A stretch of DNA of 49,576 nucleotides. It comes from a virus. Under the pieces are notes generated by a model. The model was not told the origin of the DNA. It saw only the letters and a program-made list of their open reading frames with translations, and ran no database searches. The position numbers were made by a program, and so were the translations under genes. The DNA lies in IMG/VR virus record IMGVR_UViG_3300015371_000059, positions 1 through 49,576 of that record. One strand, 5' to 3'. Each line of letters starts with the position of its first letter. Within the stretch, counting starts at the first letter, position 1. This document shows positions 1 to 8,208 of this stretch, in pieces.

Positions 1-88
1 ACACCGAGCGGCCGTCGCGGCCGTTGACGCCGTCGCGGCCGTCTTTGCCGTGCCGTCCGTCGCGGCCGTCGCGTCCGTCGCGCACCAT
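1..88 (-). CDS. collagen-like structural protein, N-terminal fragment (runs off the left edge)
   Basis: The frame starts at an ATG overlapping the stop of the connector gene (ATGA) and encodes about 29 residues, almost all Gly-X-Y triplets of the RDG/KDG type, before the window ends. Such collagen-like stretches form trimeric rods in phage fibres and head decorations. The right edge of the window holds the C-terminal part of a similar gene on the same strand, so the two are probably halves of one gene in a circular genome. The last base of the window begins a codon here whereas the right-hand fragment starts on a full codon, so a direct join is out of frame. Confidence 0.7.
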   Translation of the reverse strand, partial: MVRDGRDGRDGRHGKDGRDGVNGRDGRSV

Positions 89-561
89 CACAGCACCGTC
101 GGCGGCCGATAGCGCACGAGCAAGCTCTTGACGGCCGGCGTGATCGGGTCGACTTGTCCCTCGCGGTTTTCGTCGAGCGCGCCGATCATCAATAGCGTTG
201 CCTCGCGCACGCTGCCCGGAATCACCGAATGCCCGCCGATGCGGTCGCCATTGCTGTCGAGCACCGGATCGCCGTTCGAATCGGTCTGATAGCCGACGAT
301 CAGCGGATCGCCGTTCGAATCGGTCAACGGTGCGCCGCTCGAATTCGTCCAACTGCCAAACGCCTTGTTGTACGCGGCAACTTCGGTGTCGGTCGCCTCG
401 CCGGAATACTGCCGCGCGCGGCACCATTCCGCTTCGAGGTAATCCATGATTTGATGCGACGCGTTGTCGAGCTTCTGTTGCAACTCGGCGTCGTTGGCGT
501 TGCCGATGTAGCGCAAGTTGCGTTTGACGTCGTCGAGTGAGACGAGCCGAAACTCGCTCAT
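88..561 (-). CDS. head-tail connector protein (gp6/YqbG-like)
   Basis: This 157-residue protein is the probable adaptor ring that sits under the portal. Its N-terminus, SLDDVKRNLRYIG with a helical segment ending IMDYLEAEW, is typical of the gp6-type connector family, and the C-terminus (SVREATLLMIGALDENREG, then SLLVRYRPPTVL) is the helical end seen in that family. It lies in a head operon downstream of portal, and its start overlaps the stop of the collagen-like gene (ATGA). A start at 600 is possible but lies deep in the upstream gene. Residues about 80-112 carry three DSNGD loops, which look like an acidic, possibly calcium-binding insertion not expected in the family. Confidence 0.75.
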   Translation of the reverse strand: MSEFRLVSLDDVKRNLRYIGNANDAELQQKLDNASHQIMDYLEAEWCRARQYSGEATDTEVAAYNKAFGSWTNSSGAPLTDSNGDPLIVGYQTDSNGDPVLDSNGDRIGGHSVIPGSVREATLLMIGALDENREGQVDPITPAVKSLLVRYRPPTVL

Positions 562-1760
562 GTGCGCCCGTCTTGCCCGCGCTTCACCATCAAGCGCCAA
601 TCGGGCGACGGCGGATCGCCGCCGATCAGTTCCGACGTGTCGCGCCGGGCGATGAACGCCGAGCCGGCGAACGTCACGATACTGCCCTTGCGATAGGTTT
701 TGCCGCGCTGATACACGCCGGCATCGAGCGGCACGGCGAGCCGCAACGTGCGCTCGATCACCCGTAGCCCGGCCTGCATCCGGACGACGAGCTCGCCGGC
801 CTCTTCGTTGTAAGCGAGCTCCAAATCGTTCGGCGTGAAACCGTCGGCGCCGTCGACGCCGCGTTCGCCCGGCGGCCCGCGTTCACCGTCGGAACCGTCG
901 CGGCCGTCGCGGCCCGGTGCGCCGTCGATCCCGTCGGCGCCGGCCTTGCCGTCGACACCGTTGCTGCCCGGCTTGCCGTCGACACCGTCCCGGCCCGGTG
1001 CACCATCGGCGCCGTTGCGACCGTCGTCACCGTCGACACCGTCACGCCCGGCCTTGCCGTCGACGCCGTCGCGCGGTTTCGGAATCAGCGCGACAACCCG
1101 CTCGACGATCGCGTTCGCGTCGGCGTCGGCGCCTTTAGCGCCCGCCTCGCCGCGTTCGCCGCGTTCGCCGTCTCTTCCATCCTTCCCGTCGCGCGGTGCC
1201 GGCACAAGCCCTAAAACACGCACTGCAAGCGCTTCCAGATCGACGGCGGGCGCGTCTTTCCCGTCGGCGCCGTTGCGACCGTCGTCACCATGGCGGCCGG
1301 GCGCACCGTCGCGCCCGTCGCGCGGCACCGGGAATTTCGCGACCTGTTTTTCGACCGCGACGGCGATCACCTCGCCGATGCGGTCGTAATCAACCGCGGC
1401 GTCGGCACCATCGCGGCCGGGCGCGGCCGGCGGTATCGCATCGACAAACGCTTTCAGCATGCCGCCGACGCGCTCGTAATCGATCTCCGCATCCGCACCG
1501 TCGCGGCCGTCGACGCCGTCGCGGCCCGGCAATCCGTTCAGCGGCCGCGGCACCGTCGACAGTGCGTCGGCGACTGCCCGCACGATCATTTCGGCTTGTG
1601 CGATCGCATCCGGCCGGGCGGCGATTTGCGCTTTGAGATCGGCGAGCTCGATCGCGTGCCGCGCTTCGAGCTCGGCGAGCTTTTCGGCGTACGGGCGCAC
1701 CGCGCGCTCGACGTAGCCGGCGACTTCGGTGAACAACTCAACCGCGGCGGAATCAGCCAT
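558..1760 (-). CDS. collagen-like fibre protein with carbohydrate-binding-like C-terminus
   Basis: The 400-residue protein starts with a charged helical segment (residues 1-70), followed by Gly-X-Y collagen blocks at about 77-91, 115-122, 148-169, 190-212 and 230-307. These are separated by four related helical interludes of about 20 residues that mostly end in a P-x-P motif before the next RDG. The last 90 residues are not collagen-like; VYQRGKTYRKGSIVTF followed by SPDWRLMVKRG resembles small chitin/cellulose-binding-type folds, which is inference from pattern only. It overlaps the portal stop by eight bases, so it belongs to the head operon. It could be a capsid- or neck-attached fibre that helps adhesion to glycans or mucus. 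Confidence 0.8.
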   Translation of the reverse strand: MADSAAVELFTEVAGYVERAVRPYAEKLAELEARHAIELADLKAQIAARPDAIAQAEMIVRAVADALSTVPRPLNGLPGRDGVDGRDGADAEIDYERVGGMLKAFVDAIPPAAPGRDGADAAVDYDRIGEVIAVAVEKQVAKFPVPRDGRDGAPGRHGDDGRNGADGKDAPAVDLEALAVRVLGLVPAPRDGKDGRDGERGERGEAGAKGADADANAIVERVVALIPKPRDGVDGKAGRDGVDGDDGRNGADGAPGRDGVDGKPGSNGVDGKAGADGIDGAPGRDGRDGSDGERGPPGERGVDGADGFTPNDLELAYNEEAGELVVRMQAGLRVIERTLRLAVPLDAGVYQRGKTYRKGSIVTFAGSAFIARRDTSELIGGDPPSPDWRLMVKRGQDGRT

Positions 1761-3243
1761 TGACGACTTTCAGCGAGTGCGGATTCGCGACGCGGAACAA
1801 GTCGGCGGCGTCACGCAACACGAGCGCTTTCGCGGCCTGTTGCTCGTCCGGTGTCGGCGCGGGCGGCGGTGCCGGTGCCGGTTGCGGATTCGCGTCGGGC
1901 GGTGGCCGTTTGGCGAGCACCGACAGCGGCCAATTCTGTTGCTGCGCAATCGGCTCGTCGCCGCCTTCGACCGGCGGCAAATCTTCGTCGTTGCGCGCTT
2001 CGTTCGGTGCGAGATACATCGCTTTGATCGCTTCGCCGTGCGCCTGCGCGCGCGACTGCGGATCGAGCCGGAACAAACCGCGTTCGTCAAACTCGCTGCG
2101 ATAGTCGGCCGGAATCTCGAGCCCGGCGTCGAGCGATTGCTCGATCGATTCCATGTGCGTTTGCAGGCATTGCTTGTAATAGTCCAAATCCTGTTGCGCC
2201 ATGTTGTTGAACTTCACGCCGCCGTCGAGCCCGAGCTTGTACGGCGGCACGTGAAACGCCATGGCGGCCCATCGCGCCGCGTCTTGCGCTTGTTCGGTGA
2301 CTTGCGACTGATCGAACGGCACCGCCAGCGGTTCATATTTCATGCCGTCGCCGAGCACCGCCGTTTTGCCGATGTTCGCGACGCCGCCATAGTTCGTTTG
2401 CCACGCCTCTTTGATGGTCGCCATTTGCTCTTTCGAGATCGGGCCCGGCGCGATCAGCATGCCGGCCGGTCGACTCATATTCGCGAAAAAGCGCGACGAA
2501 TTCGATGCGATGTTCATGCCTTGCGTGCCGGCCATCGAGGCGGCGAACAGCGGCGACACGCCGACGAGCGGATGCCATAACGGCGTGACGCGATCGTGAA
2601 TGATCTCCGACGCCGGCACGATCGTTTCCTCGTCATCGAGGCCGGACAAATTGTCTTTGCGCAGCCGGTAGAAAATCTCGCCCGTTTCGGCGACGAGCGG
2701 TTCAACGAGCGCCGGATCGAGCACATAGAGCTCGCGCACGTTGCCGTTGCCTTCGCCGAGCCCGCGGTTGTCGCGCACCTTGAGCACGTACGCGTTGCCG
2801 TGTAGCAGGCGCGCGACCATCCATGCTGTCGTGAACGCGTACGGCGTTTGATACGCGTTCGGCCGCCGCAGCGGCAACAGAAACGGCGACGAGCTCGGAA
2901 CGGCCGACTCAAGCCAAATGCCATCCAGCGTGCGCGCCGTCAGGCGCATGCGCAGTTTCGCGATGTCGCCCGCGATCAGCGTCACGCACGAATAGATCGG
3001 CGGAAACGACAACAACTCTTTCGCCGAGCGCACCGTGACGTTTTGTTGCCACGCGCCCGGATACGGATCGTCGATTACGGTCGTCCAGGCGCCGCCGAGA
3101 TACGGGCGATAGCCGGACATCGCCGGCGGCACCAACTGATCGCCGGCCTCTTTCATGTGCGCCGCGCTGACGCGATAGCCGACGAGCAACGCCGTGCCGT
3201 CGTTGCGGCGGCGAAAGTGCGGTTTCGCCGGCAAGGTGTTCAT
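1753..3243 (-). CDS. portal protein (HK97 family)
   Basis: This 496-residue protein forms the dodecameric ring at the packaging vertex through which DNA enters and leaves. The family signature is clear: SCVTLIAGDIAKLRMRL near residue 90, the LLHGNAYVLKVRD segment near 150, EIIHDRVTP, GVSPLFAA, and FHVPPYKLG followed by NNMAQQDLDYY near 350. The C-terminus is Pro/Ala-rich (about residues 440-475). It lies between capsid and connector genes as expected. The ATG overlaps the stop of the upstream small gene by four bases (ATGA), which supports the start. Confidence 0.95.
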   Translation of the reverse strand: MNTLPAKPHFRRRNDGTALLVGYRVSAAHMKEAGDQLVPPAMSGYRPYLGGAWTTVIDDPYPGAWQQNVTVRSAKELLSFPPIYSCVTLIAGDIAKLRMRLTARTLDGIWLESAVPSSSPFLLPLRRPNAYQTPYAFTTAWMVARLLHGNAYVLKVRDNRGLGEGNGNVRELYVLDPALVEPLVAETGEIFYRLRKDNLSGLDDEETIVPASEIIHDRVTPLWHPLVGVSPLFAASMAGTQGMNIASNSSRFFANMSRPAGMLIAPGPISKEQMATIKEAWQTNYGGVANIGKTAVLGDGMKYEPLAVPFDQSQVTEQAQDAARWAAMAFHVPPYKLGLDGGVKFNNMAQQDLDYYKQCLQTHMESIEQSLDAGLEIPADYRSEFDERGLFRLDPQSRAQAHGEAIKAMYLAPNEARNDEDLPPVEGGDEPIAQQQNWPLSVLAKRPPPDANPQPAPAPPPAPTPDEQQAAKALVLRDAADLFRVANPHSLKVVNG

Positions 3244-3530
3244 TCTTTCGCCAGCATGTCGCGGCGTTCGTACTTACGCGGCCGCCCGCGCTTGCGCTTC
3301 GCCGGCTCGGCGGCCGGTGCCGGTTGTTGTTCCGCCGGTGGCGGCGGCGTCGGTGTCGGCGGCGTCGGCGCCGACGCGACCGACAGTGTTGCGTTGTCCG
3401 GTGCGCGCGCCGCGACGCCGAAGAGCACGAGCGTGCGCGCGTCATACGGTGTCGCGAGGAAATGCTCGCCTTTCGCGTACGTCTTGCGGTTGTACGGTAT
3501 GCGCTTGAGCGCGATCATTCGTTCGAGCAT
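3240..3530 (-). CDS. small protein with proline-rich linker and AT-hook-like basic tail
   Basis: The 96-residue protein lies between the capsid and portal genes. The first half (MLERMIALKRIPYNRKTYAK, then GEHFLATPYDARTLVLFG) resembles short head-gene-associated proteins of HK97-type phages. A run of prolines follows (about residues 53-75), then KRKRGRPRKYERR, which carries the RGRP core of an AT-hook. This suggests DNA contact, for instance inside the head, but the role is unknown. The start was set at the ATG at 3530 because longer extensions run through the neighbouring gene in another frame. Confidence 0.65.
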   Translation of the reverse strand: MLERMIALKRIPYNRKTYAKGEHFLATPYDARTLVLFGVAARAPDNATLSVASAPTPPTPTPPPPAEQQPAPAAEPAKRKRGRPRKYERRDMLAKE

Positions 3531-3540
3531 GGCGTGATTT

Positions 3541-3726
3541 TCAGTGCACCGTTTCGTCGCCGGTGTTGCGAGCCAACACGGCAACGGCGTGCAATAGGTT
3601 GCAATGCGCCTCGGTGAGTCGAAGCACCATCTTGCGTTGCACGTCGAGCTCGTGCTCGATATGCGCGAGGCGTTCGGAAACCGACGGCACCGCAGCGCCG
3701 TCGGTCCGTTGCAGCAGAGTTGCCAC
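3541..3726 (-). CDS. small helical protein between capsid and portal genes, unknown function
   Basis: A 61-residue frame starting with GTG two bases past the capsid stop codon. The sequence VSERLAHIEHELDVQRKMVL, then RLTEAHCNLLHAVAVLARN, predicts one long amphipathic helix, perhaps a coiled coil. Its tight packing between capsid and downstream head genes suggests translational coupling. No family recognised. A different-frame reading from the overlapping ATG has a composition typical of an out-of-frame shadow. Confidence 0.55.
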   Translation of the reverse strand: MATLLQRTDGAAVPSVSERLAHIEHELDVQRKMVLRLTEAHCNLLHAVAVLARNTGDETVH

Positions 3727-3727
3727 A

Positions 3728-5644
3728 TTACGGCGCGTACGCCGCTCCGCTGATGTATTGCACGGCCTGCGGGCGCGCTTTCTTCCACGACACCCACCAT
3801 TCACCGCGCAGCGCAACGCTATTCTTTTGGAATAGCGAATACGTCGGCGAGTTGCCGCCCGACATGTCGATCGTCGCATCGCGCGACATGTCAACCCGAA
3901 TGCCGCCGCTTTGCGCGAGCAACACCTCGGATTGCTTGATCGCAATGATGATGCTCGACGTCGAATTGCCGAACACGTTGTCGGATACGATGACGTTGTA
4001 ACCGCGGAGACTTCCGCCCGCGACCGAAACATCCGGAAATTCCGGTTGCCCGAGCGCGTTGTTCATCATGCCGATTGCCGACGCGGTCGACGAATTCATC
4101 ACGAGCGCAATGCCGGAAACTGGAATGTTCGCCGAGTTGAACTTCTGAAACAGCGTGTGCAGATCGGTGCGCAACGCGGCCGCATCGGCGCCACTGGCCG
4201 GCACGGCGGTGACACCGTTCGTCACCGACGCCGGATTGACGTTGGCAACCGCAGCGACCGACGGATCGGTGAATTGCTCGTCGGCAAACTGCGCAATCTG
4301 CCCGATCAAGTCTTGCCGCGTCGCTTCGACCGAATCGATAACCGACGACATGATTTGATCATCGGTCAACACGACGATATCGGCGATCTTCGATTGGTCA
4401 ACTTGCACCGTGTCGTAACTACCCTCACTGACCGGTTTCGGTTGCGCGCGACCAACCCAGTTCGCACCGCTCGTTGCGTTTTGCACGATGCGTTTCACGT
4501 TGAACGCCGACGGCCGCAGATTCAAGCGACCGATGATCGTTGCCGGCCGCAGCGCGGCCAGAAACTCGCCCTCGACGGTGCTCACAATGTTGAGCTCTTC
4601 GGCCCAGTTGCCCGAGAGGCCGGTGCCCGGATTCGCCTTCATGTACGCCGCGACTTCCGGCGTATCCGGCCACGTCCGACGCGCCCATTCGGCCGCGTCC
4701 GACATCGCCGCATGCGCCTTGATGGCGCGCGCCTTCGCGATCACCGCCCGCGTGAACAGCGTGCCGGGCGCGAGATTCGATTTCATCACGGCATCGCCGC
4801 GCCGCAGCCGAAACGAAAGCTCCGGATCGGTGCCCGCCGCACTCGGCACGGCCTTTGCGGCGTTTTGCGCACGCAGTGAACCGCGGGCGCGTGTGATGTC
4901 GCGATCGAGCGCGTCGATCTCGATGTTGAGCGTGTCGAGCTCGCCGAGCTCGTTTGCTTCGAGCTTGTCGAAATCGCTGTCGCACTTTTGCGTGAGCTCC
5001 TGCACCCGCGCCGCTTTTTCGGCGCGCTGGCCTTCACGCTCGGCCAAACGATCAGCAACTAGATTCATGTTGACCCTCGTTTGATTGAGTGATGAATTGC
5101 CCGCGGCGCCGGGACGAATGGAGTCGATCGCTTTGTGGCCGGGCGCGGCCTGTGCGATCGACTTGATTGCAACAATCGAAGCGTCTTGATTTGCCGGAAT
5201 GACGACGGCGGAAAGCTCAAGCCATTGCCACGCCTTGAAACGCGTGCCTCCGAAAAATGGATCTTTCGGATTGATCGGTTCGGTGTCGATGCCTTTGAAA
5301 CCGATCGACAAGCCACGCACGAGCCCTTTCTTGATCCGGGCCCATGCCTTATCGAGCTCTGGCAACGCCGGATCACGCTCGACTTTCGCGCGGATGCGGA
5401 TGCCCTCGCTCGTCACCTTCGCCTCGATCACGTGCCCGATCGAGCCGGCCGGCGTCGCGTCGTGTTGCATCAACAACGGCATTGGCAACGTGAAACGCGC
5501 GCCTTTCGGTTCAACGACGTCGTCGGCGAGATCGGTCGTCGGCGTCGTTGCGATGCCTTCGATTTCCCGCTTGTCGTCGTCGATCGACTTCACGACGAGC
5601 GTCGAATAGGCGCGTTGCACTAGCGTGCGATCACCGTCGGGCAT
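3728..5644 (-). CDS. HK97-type prohead protease fused to major capsid protein
   Basis: A single 638-residue frame joins two normally separate proteins. Residues about 1-160 are a U35 prohead protease: LLMQHD supplies the catalytic His, GLVRGLSIGF the catalytic Ser, and LSAVVIPANQDA is the conserved end motif. Residues about 193-270 form a charged coiled coil like the HK97 capsid delta (scaffolding) domain, and the rest is the HK97 capsid fold (TWPDTPEVAAYMKANPG, LRPATIIGRLNLRPS, DDQIMSSVIDSV, GEWWVSWKKARP). The start at 5644 has GGAG six bases upstream; a GTG at 5674 is possible but lies in a hairpin. An internal in-frame ATG at 5068 with its own strong ribosome site could yield capsid protein (446 residues) alone. 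Confidence 0.93.
   Translation of the reverse strand: MPDGDRTLVQRAYSTLVVKSIDDDKREIEGIATTPTTDLADDVVEPKGARFTLPMPLLMQHDATPAGSIGHVIEAKVTSEGIRIRAKVERDPALPELDKAWARIKKGLVRGLSIGFKGIDTEPINPKDPFFGGTRFKAWQWLELSAVVIPANQDASIVAIKSIAQAAPGHKAIDSIRPGAAGNSSLNQTRVNMNLVADRLAEREGQRAEKAARVQELTQKCDSDFDKLEANELGELDTLNIEIDALDRDITRARGSLRAQNAAKAVPSAAGTDPELSFRLRRGDAVMKSNLAPGTLFTRAVIAKARAIKAHAAMSDAAEWARRTWPDTPEVAAYMKANPGTGLSGNWAEELNIVSTVEGEFLAALRPATIIGRLNLRPSAFNVKRIVQNATSGANWVGRAQPKPVSEGSYDTVQVDQSKIADIVVLTDDQIMSSVIDSVEATRQDLIGQIAQFADEQFTDPSVAAVANVNPASVTNGVTAVPASGADAAALRTDLHTLFQKFNSANIPVSGIALVMNSSTASAIGMMNNALGQPEFPDVSVAGGSLRGYNVIVSDNVFGNSTSSIIIAIKQSEVLLAQSGGIRVDMSRDATIDMSGGNSPTYSLFQKNSVALRGEWWVSWKKARPQAVQYISGAAYAP
5066..5078 (-). 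promoter_or_regulatory. internal ribosome-binding site and ATG for capsid protein alone
   Basis: On the minus strand GAGGG sits five bases before an in-frame ATG (5068) exactly at the protease-to-delta-domain border (MNLVADRLAEREG). Translation from here would give a 446-residue product of ordinary size for an HK97-type capsid protein with its delta domain. The Shine-Dalgarno match is better than most in this window. Whether it is used cannot be seen from sequence. Confidence 0.6.
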
Positions 5645-5664
5645 AGCGAGCTCCACAAATGAAA

Positions 5665-5685
5665 CGGGCCGCACTGGGCGGCCCG
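5665..5685 (-). other. 8-bp stem-loop between terminase and capsid genes
   Basis: CGGGCCGC and GCGGCCCG form a perfect 8-bp stem with a 5-base loop, 20 bases upstream of the protease-capsid start. On the minus strand it is followed by TTTCATTT, too interrupted for a strong terminator. It may be a weak terminator or a 5' mRNA-stabilising hairpin for the most highly expressed gene. Confidence 0.5.
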
Positions 5686-5709
5686 TCGAGGTGTTTCACA
5701 TGGAACCCG

Positions 5710-7419
5710 CTACACGAAGCCGATCGCATAGCGTTGATCCATGGCCGGCGGATTGAGCGCCAGCAGTGAGACGGCGTTGAACACCGCCATGAGCGGATCA
5801 ATTTTCCCGCTCGCGTTTTCCTTCGTGATCGCGATCGCGTTGCCTTTCGGCTCGACGCGCGCATTGCCGACACACCATGTCATCAACGGTTGCGCACCGT
5901 GGCGCAATCCGCCTTCGACGTGCAACTGAACGACATTCGACGGCGGCGCGACGTGCTCGGCAGCCACCGCTAACCGGCGCTCGGTTGTCTTGATCGCGCC
6001 AATCATCTTCCAACCCTGCGGAATCGCGATCACGCGCTCTTTCGCAATTCCTCGAGCTTCGAGCCCGGCAAGAATGCTGCCGAGTCCGTGTGCGTCGACG
6101 CCGATCTTGTCGAGCCGCGGTGCGCTTTCGATCTCGGCCACGATCGCCGTCAATTGCTCGACGTCCTCGCCGGTGCGCGTGATGATCGTCAAATCGCCGT
6201 CACGCTCGAAACCGCGCAAGCGTGCGGCCTCTTTCTTGTGCCGTTCGAGCACCGACGGATGCGCCCATGCGTGCACCCATAGCAACCAATCGCGGCCGCC
6301 GTGCACACGCCCGACCGCGGCAAACCCGAGCAAGTCGTCGCGGCCGCCGCCGTCGATGCCGATCTCGATCACCTCGCACCGCGCGATTAAGTCGGCGATG
6401 CCGAATCGCTCGATGGTCGACGCCGGCCACACTTCCGTGCCAACCCAACGATCCGACGACAACGCGAGGCCGATCTCGATGTTGAGATACTTCGCCAACA
6501 CCGTTTGCCGGCTTTCCTCGCCCGCCTCGCCCGCCTGCGCGAGCTTGCGCGCGATGAACGTCTCATCGACCGATGCGCCGAGATTCGGATTCGTGATGTA
6601 GAAATTCTCGCGCTTGAGATAATCCTCGCCGTCGAGCATCGCGCGCGGAAACTCGTACAGCAACGGCAAAAACTGCGCATCCGTGATGCGACCGTCGCGC
6701 ACGCCGCGGGCATAGTTCAACTTGTCGAGAAACACGCCGGCCGGTTGCTCGTCGGCTTGCGTGCTCGCGTAAATCACGAAACCCTCGGGCCGGCTCGCCA
6801 TCCCGCCGGTTGCCTCTTCCAGCATCTTGAACGCGCCCGGCTTTTTGCCGAACAACCACAGTTCGTCAACAAACGTGCCGATCCACTTCTTACCCGCAAC
6901 GGTGTCGCTGTCGGCGGCCACAACTTGCAGCGTGGCGCCCGTCGTCCGATGCGTGATCTTGCGTAAATGATCCTGCACGAGCAACAACGACGACAACTCT
7001 TCGTCGGCACGGACCATGTCGCGCGCCGGAACGTACGCATTGTTTGCAACCTCCATCGTCGGCGCCAGAATTCCGAACTCGCCCGACGTGCGCCAGTTCA
7101 GCAACAACGCCGTGAGCATCACGCCCGCGGCGTTCGTGCTCTTCGCATTCTTTTTCGACACGAGCAAAAACCACTCGCGGATTTCCCGCCGCGCCGTCGC
7201 GTGATCGTAGGCGCCGAAAATCGAGCGCACCCATTCGATCACCCACGGCCGGCTTATCTCGCGCAACGTCGGCGAGCCGAGCACGTCGACCGCGCGCAGT
7301 TCGGCAAAATAACGCTCGCCGTCGTCGGCCGCGTCCGGAAACAGCGGTGCACACGGCATCAACGACTCGCGCGCAATAATCCGACGTTCCCAATCGGGAC
7401 ACGCCGTCGTCCAATTCAT
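5710..7419 (-). CDS. terL: terminase large subunit (ATPase/nuclease)
   Basis: The 569-residue motor cuts concatemeric DNA and pumps it through the portal. The ATPase half has a variant Walker A (SKKNAKST, residues 88-95) and Walker B TFVDELW (182-188). The RNase H-like nuclease half shows acidic motifs at IGIDGGGRDD (about 354-362) and IGVDAHG (about 439-445), and GKIDPLMAVFNAV near the C-terminus. This is the HK97-type family. It overlaps the small-subunit stop by four bases and is followed by capsid and portal genes, the standard packaging order. Confidence 0.96.
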   Translation of the reverse strand: MNWTTACPDWERRIIARESLMPCAPLFPDAADDGERYFAELRAVDVLGSPTLREISRPWVIEWVRSIFGAYDHATARREIREWFLLVSKKNAKSTNAAGVMLTALLLNWRTSGEFGILAPTMEVANNAYVPARDMVRADEELSSLLLVQDHLRKITHRTTGATLQVVAADSDTVAGKKWIGTFVDELWLFGKKPGAFKMLEEATGGMASRPEGFVIYASTQADEQPAGVFLDKLNYARGVRDGRITDAQFLPLLYEFPRAMLDGEDYLKRENFYITNPNLGASVDETFIARKLAQAGEAGEESRQTVLAKYLNIEIGLALSSDRWVGTEVWPASTIERFGIADLIARCEVIEIGIDGGGRDDLLGFAAVGRVHGGRDWLLWVHAWAHPSVLERHKKEAARLRGFERDGDLTIITRTGEDVEQLTAIVAEIESAPRLDKIGVDAHGLGSILAGLEARGIAKERVIAIPQGWKMIGAIKTTERRLAVAAEHVAPPSNVVQLHVEGGLRHGAQPLMTWCVGNARVEPKGNAIAITKENASGKIDPLMAVFNAVSLLALNPPAMDQRYAIGFV

Positions 7420-7730
7420 TCGCGGTCGTTGTTCACGAGATTGAGTTTCGGCGGCGCGTTCGGCTTGAACTTGCCGCCGGCCGCGCTCTTCGCCTTGCGC
7501 GCGTCGGTGTCGCGCTTGCCGCCATCGTGGCGCCGGACATGCACGTATTGCGCCGCTGCACTCGCCGCCCGCGCCCGCGCCATCACGTCGACCGTCTCAT
7601 CGCGCGCGATCGCGAGCAAGATGTCGAGCGGCGTGTCACCGTCCGGTTTTACCTGCAACAGTTGCGGCGGTTTCGGTTTCGAGCCCGCACCTGGGCGAGC
7701 TCCACCGCTGCGACCTTTTACGCCGGCCAT
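7416..7730 (-). CDS. terS: terminase small subunit
   Basis: A 104-residue DNA-recognition partner of the large terminase. The N-terminus MAGVKGRSGGARPGAGSKPK is the characteristic opening of many small terminases of HK97-type phages, and a helical region around residues 35-70 follows. The gene directly precedes and overlaps terL (ATGA). The packaging site it recognises probably lies nearby, but I could not identify a cos or pac sequence. Confidence 0.88.
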   Translation of the reverse strand: MAGVKGRSGGARPGAGSKPKPPQLLQVKPDGDTPLDILLAIARDETVDVMARARAASAAAQYVHVRRHDGGKRDTDARKAKSAAGGKFKPNAPPKLNLVNNDRE

Positions 7731-7805
7731 TCGATTCGGTCCGAGGTGAGATCGATTTTTGAACGACCTCCTAGTGGGTTTTCAGAAAGTCGCGAAAAAA
7801 GTTTT

Positions 7806-8132
7806 TTAGCCACCGGCCCACCCTCGGACGCGTTCGCGCGTCTCGCGCGCCGACTTGTGCGCATGGCATTCGCGACACAGCATTTGCGCATTGCTGCGAT
7901 GCTCGGCGCCGCCGCGTTCGAGCGGCACGACGTGATCACGTTCCGTCGCTTCACGCACGATGCCGTAACGCTCGCACAGTGAGTCGGGCCCGCTGCACAA
8001 CGGATTCGCGCGCAGCATGGCGGCACGCTCACGTTGCAACGCACGGCCACGCATGCGCACCGATGCCGAGGCCGTGACGAGTGTCGAGCCCAGTGTTGCG
8101 AGCGTCGGTTTCAGTGTGTTGAGTCGAGCCAT
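7806..8132 (-). CDS. HNH endonuclease
   Basis: A 108-residue HNH nuclease. Residues 65-92 read RDHVVPLERGG, then SNAQMLCRECHAHK, with D66-H67, N81 and H90/H92 as the HNH core; Cys46, Cys53, Cys86 and Cys89 probably hold structural zinc. HNH proteins next to terS commonly assist terminase cleavage at cos. The opening MARLNTLKPTLATL resembles the usual N-terminus of this phage family, which supports the start at 8132 although the seven bases just upstream are all T and offer no ribosome site. A later start near 8054 is the alternative. Confidence 0.88.
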   Translation of the reverse strand: MARLNTLKPTLATLGSTLVTASASVRMRGRALQRERAAMLRANPLCSGPDSLCERYGIVREATERDHVVPLERGGAEHRSNAQMLCRECHAHKSARETRERVRGWAGG

Positions 8133-8154
8133 AAAAAAAGCCGGCGAGGCCGGC
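8133..8154 (-). terminator. intrinsic terminator just upstream of the HNH gene
   Basis: On the minus strand GCCGGC-CTC-GCCGGC is followed by seven T residues that abut the HNH start codon. It would end leftward early transcription, making it a plausible target for antitermination before the late operon. Confidence 0.75.
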
Positions 8155-8208
8155 GTTGTTCGCTGCGGATACTTCCCGCAAGTTAGCGCTTTATATCACC
8201 GTTTGCGG

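Noticed and set aside
835-1389. Plus-strand frame rich in Ser/Pro repeats over the collagen-like gene
   Set aside because: It mirrors the Gly-X-Y codons of the minus-strand collagen frame; the minus frame has better composition, overlaps and neighbours.
3911-4879. Long plus-strand frame over the capsid gene
   Set aside because: Arg/His-rich shadow frame typical of GC-rich genes; the capsid frame matches HK97 motifs throughout.
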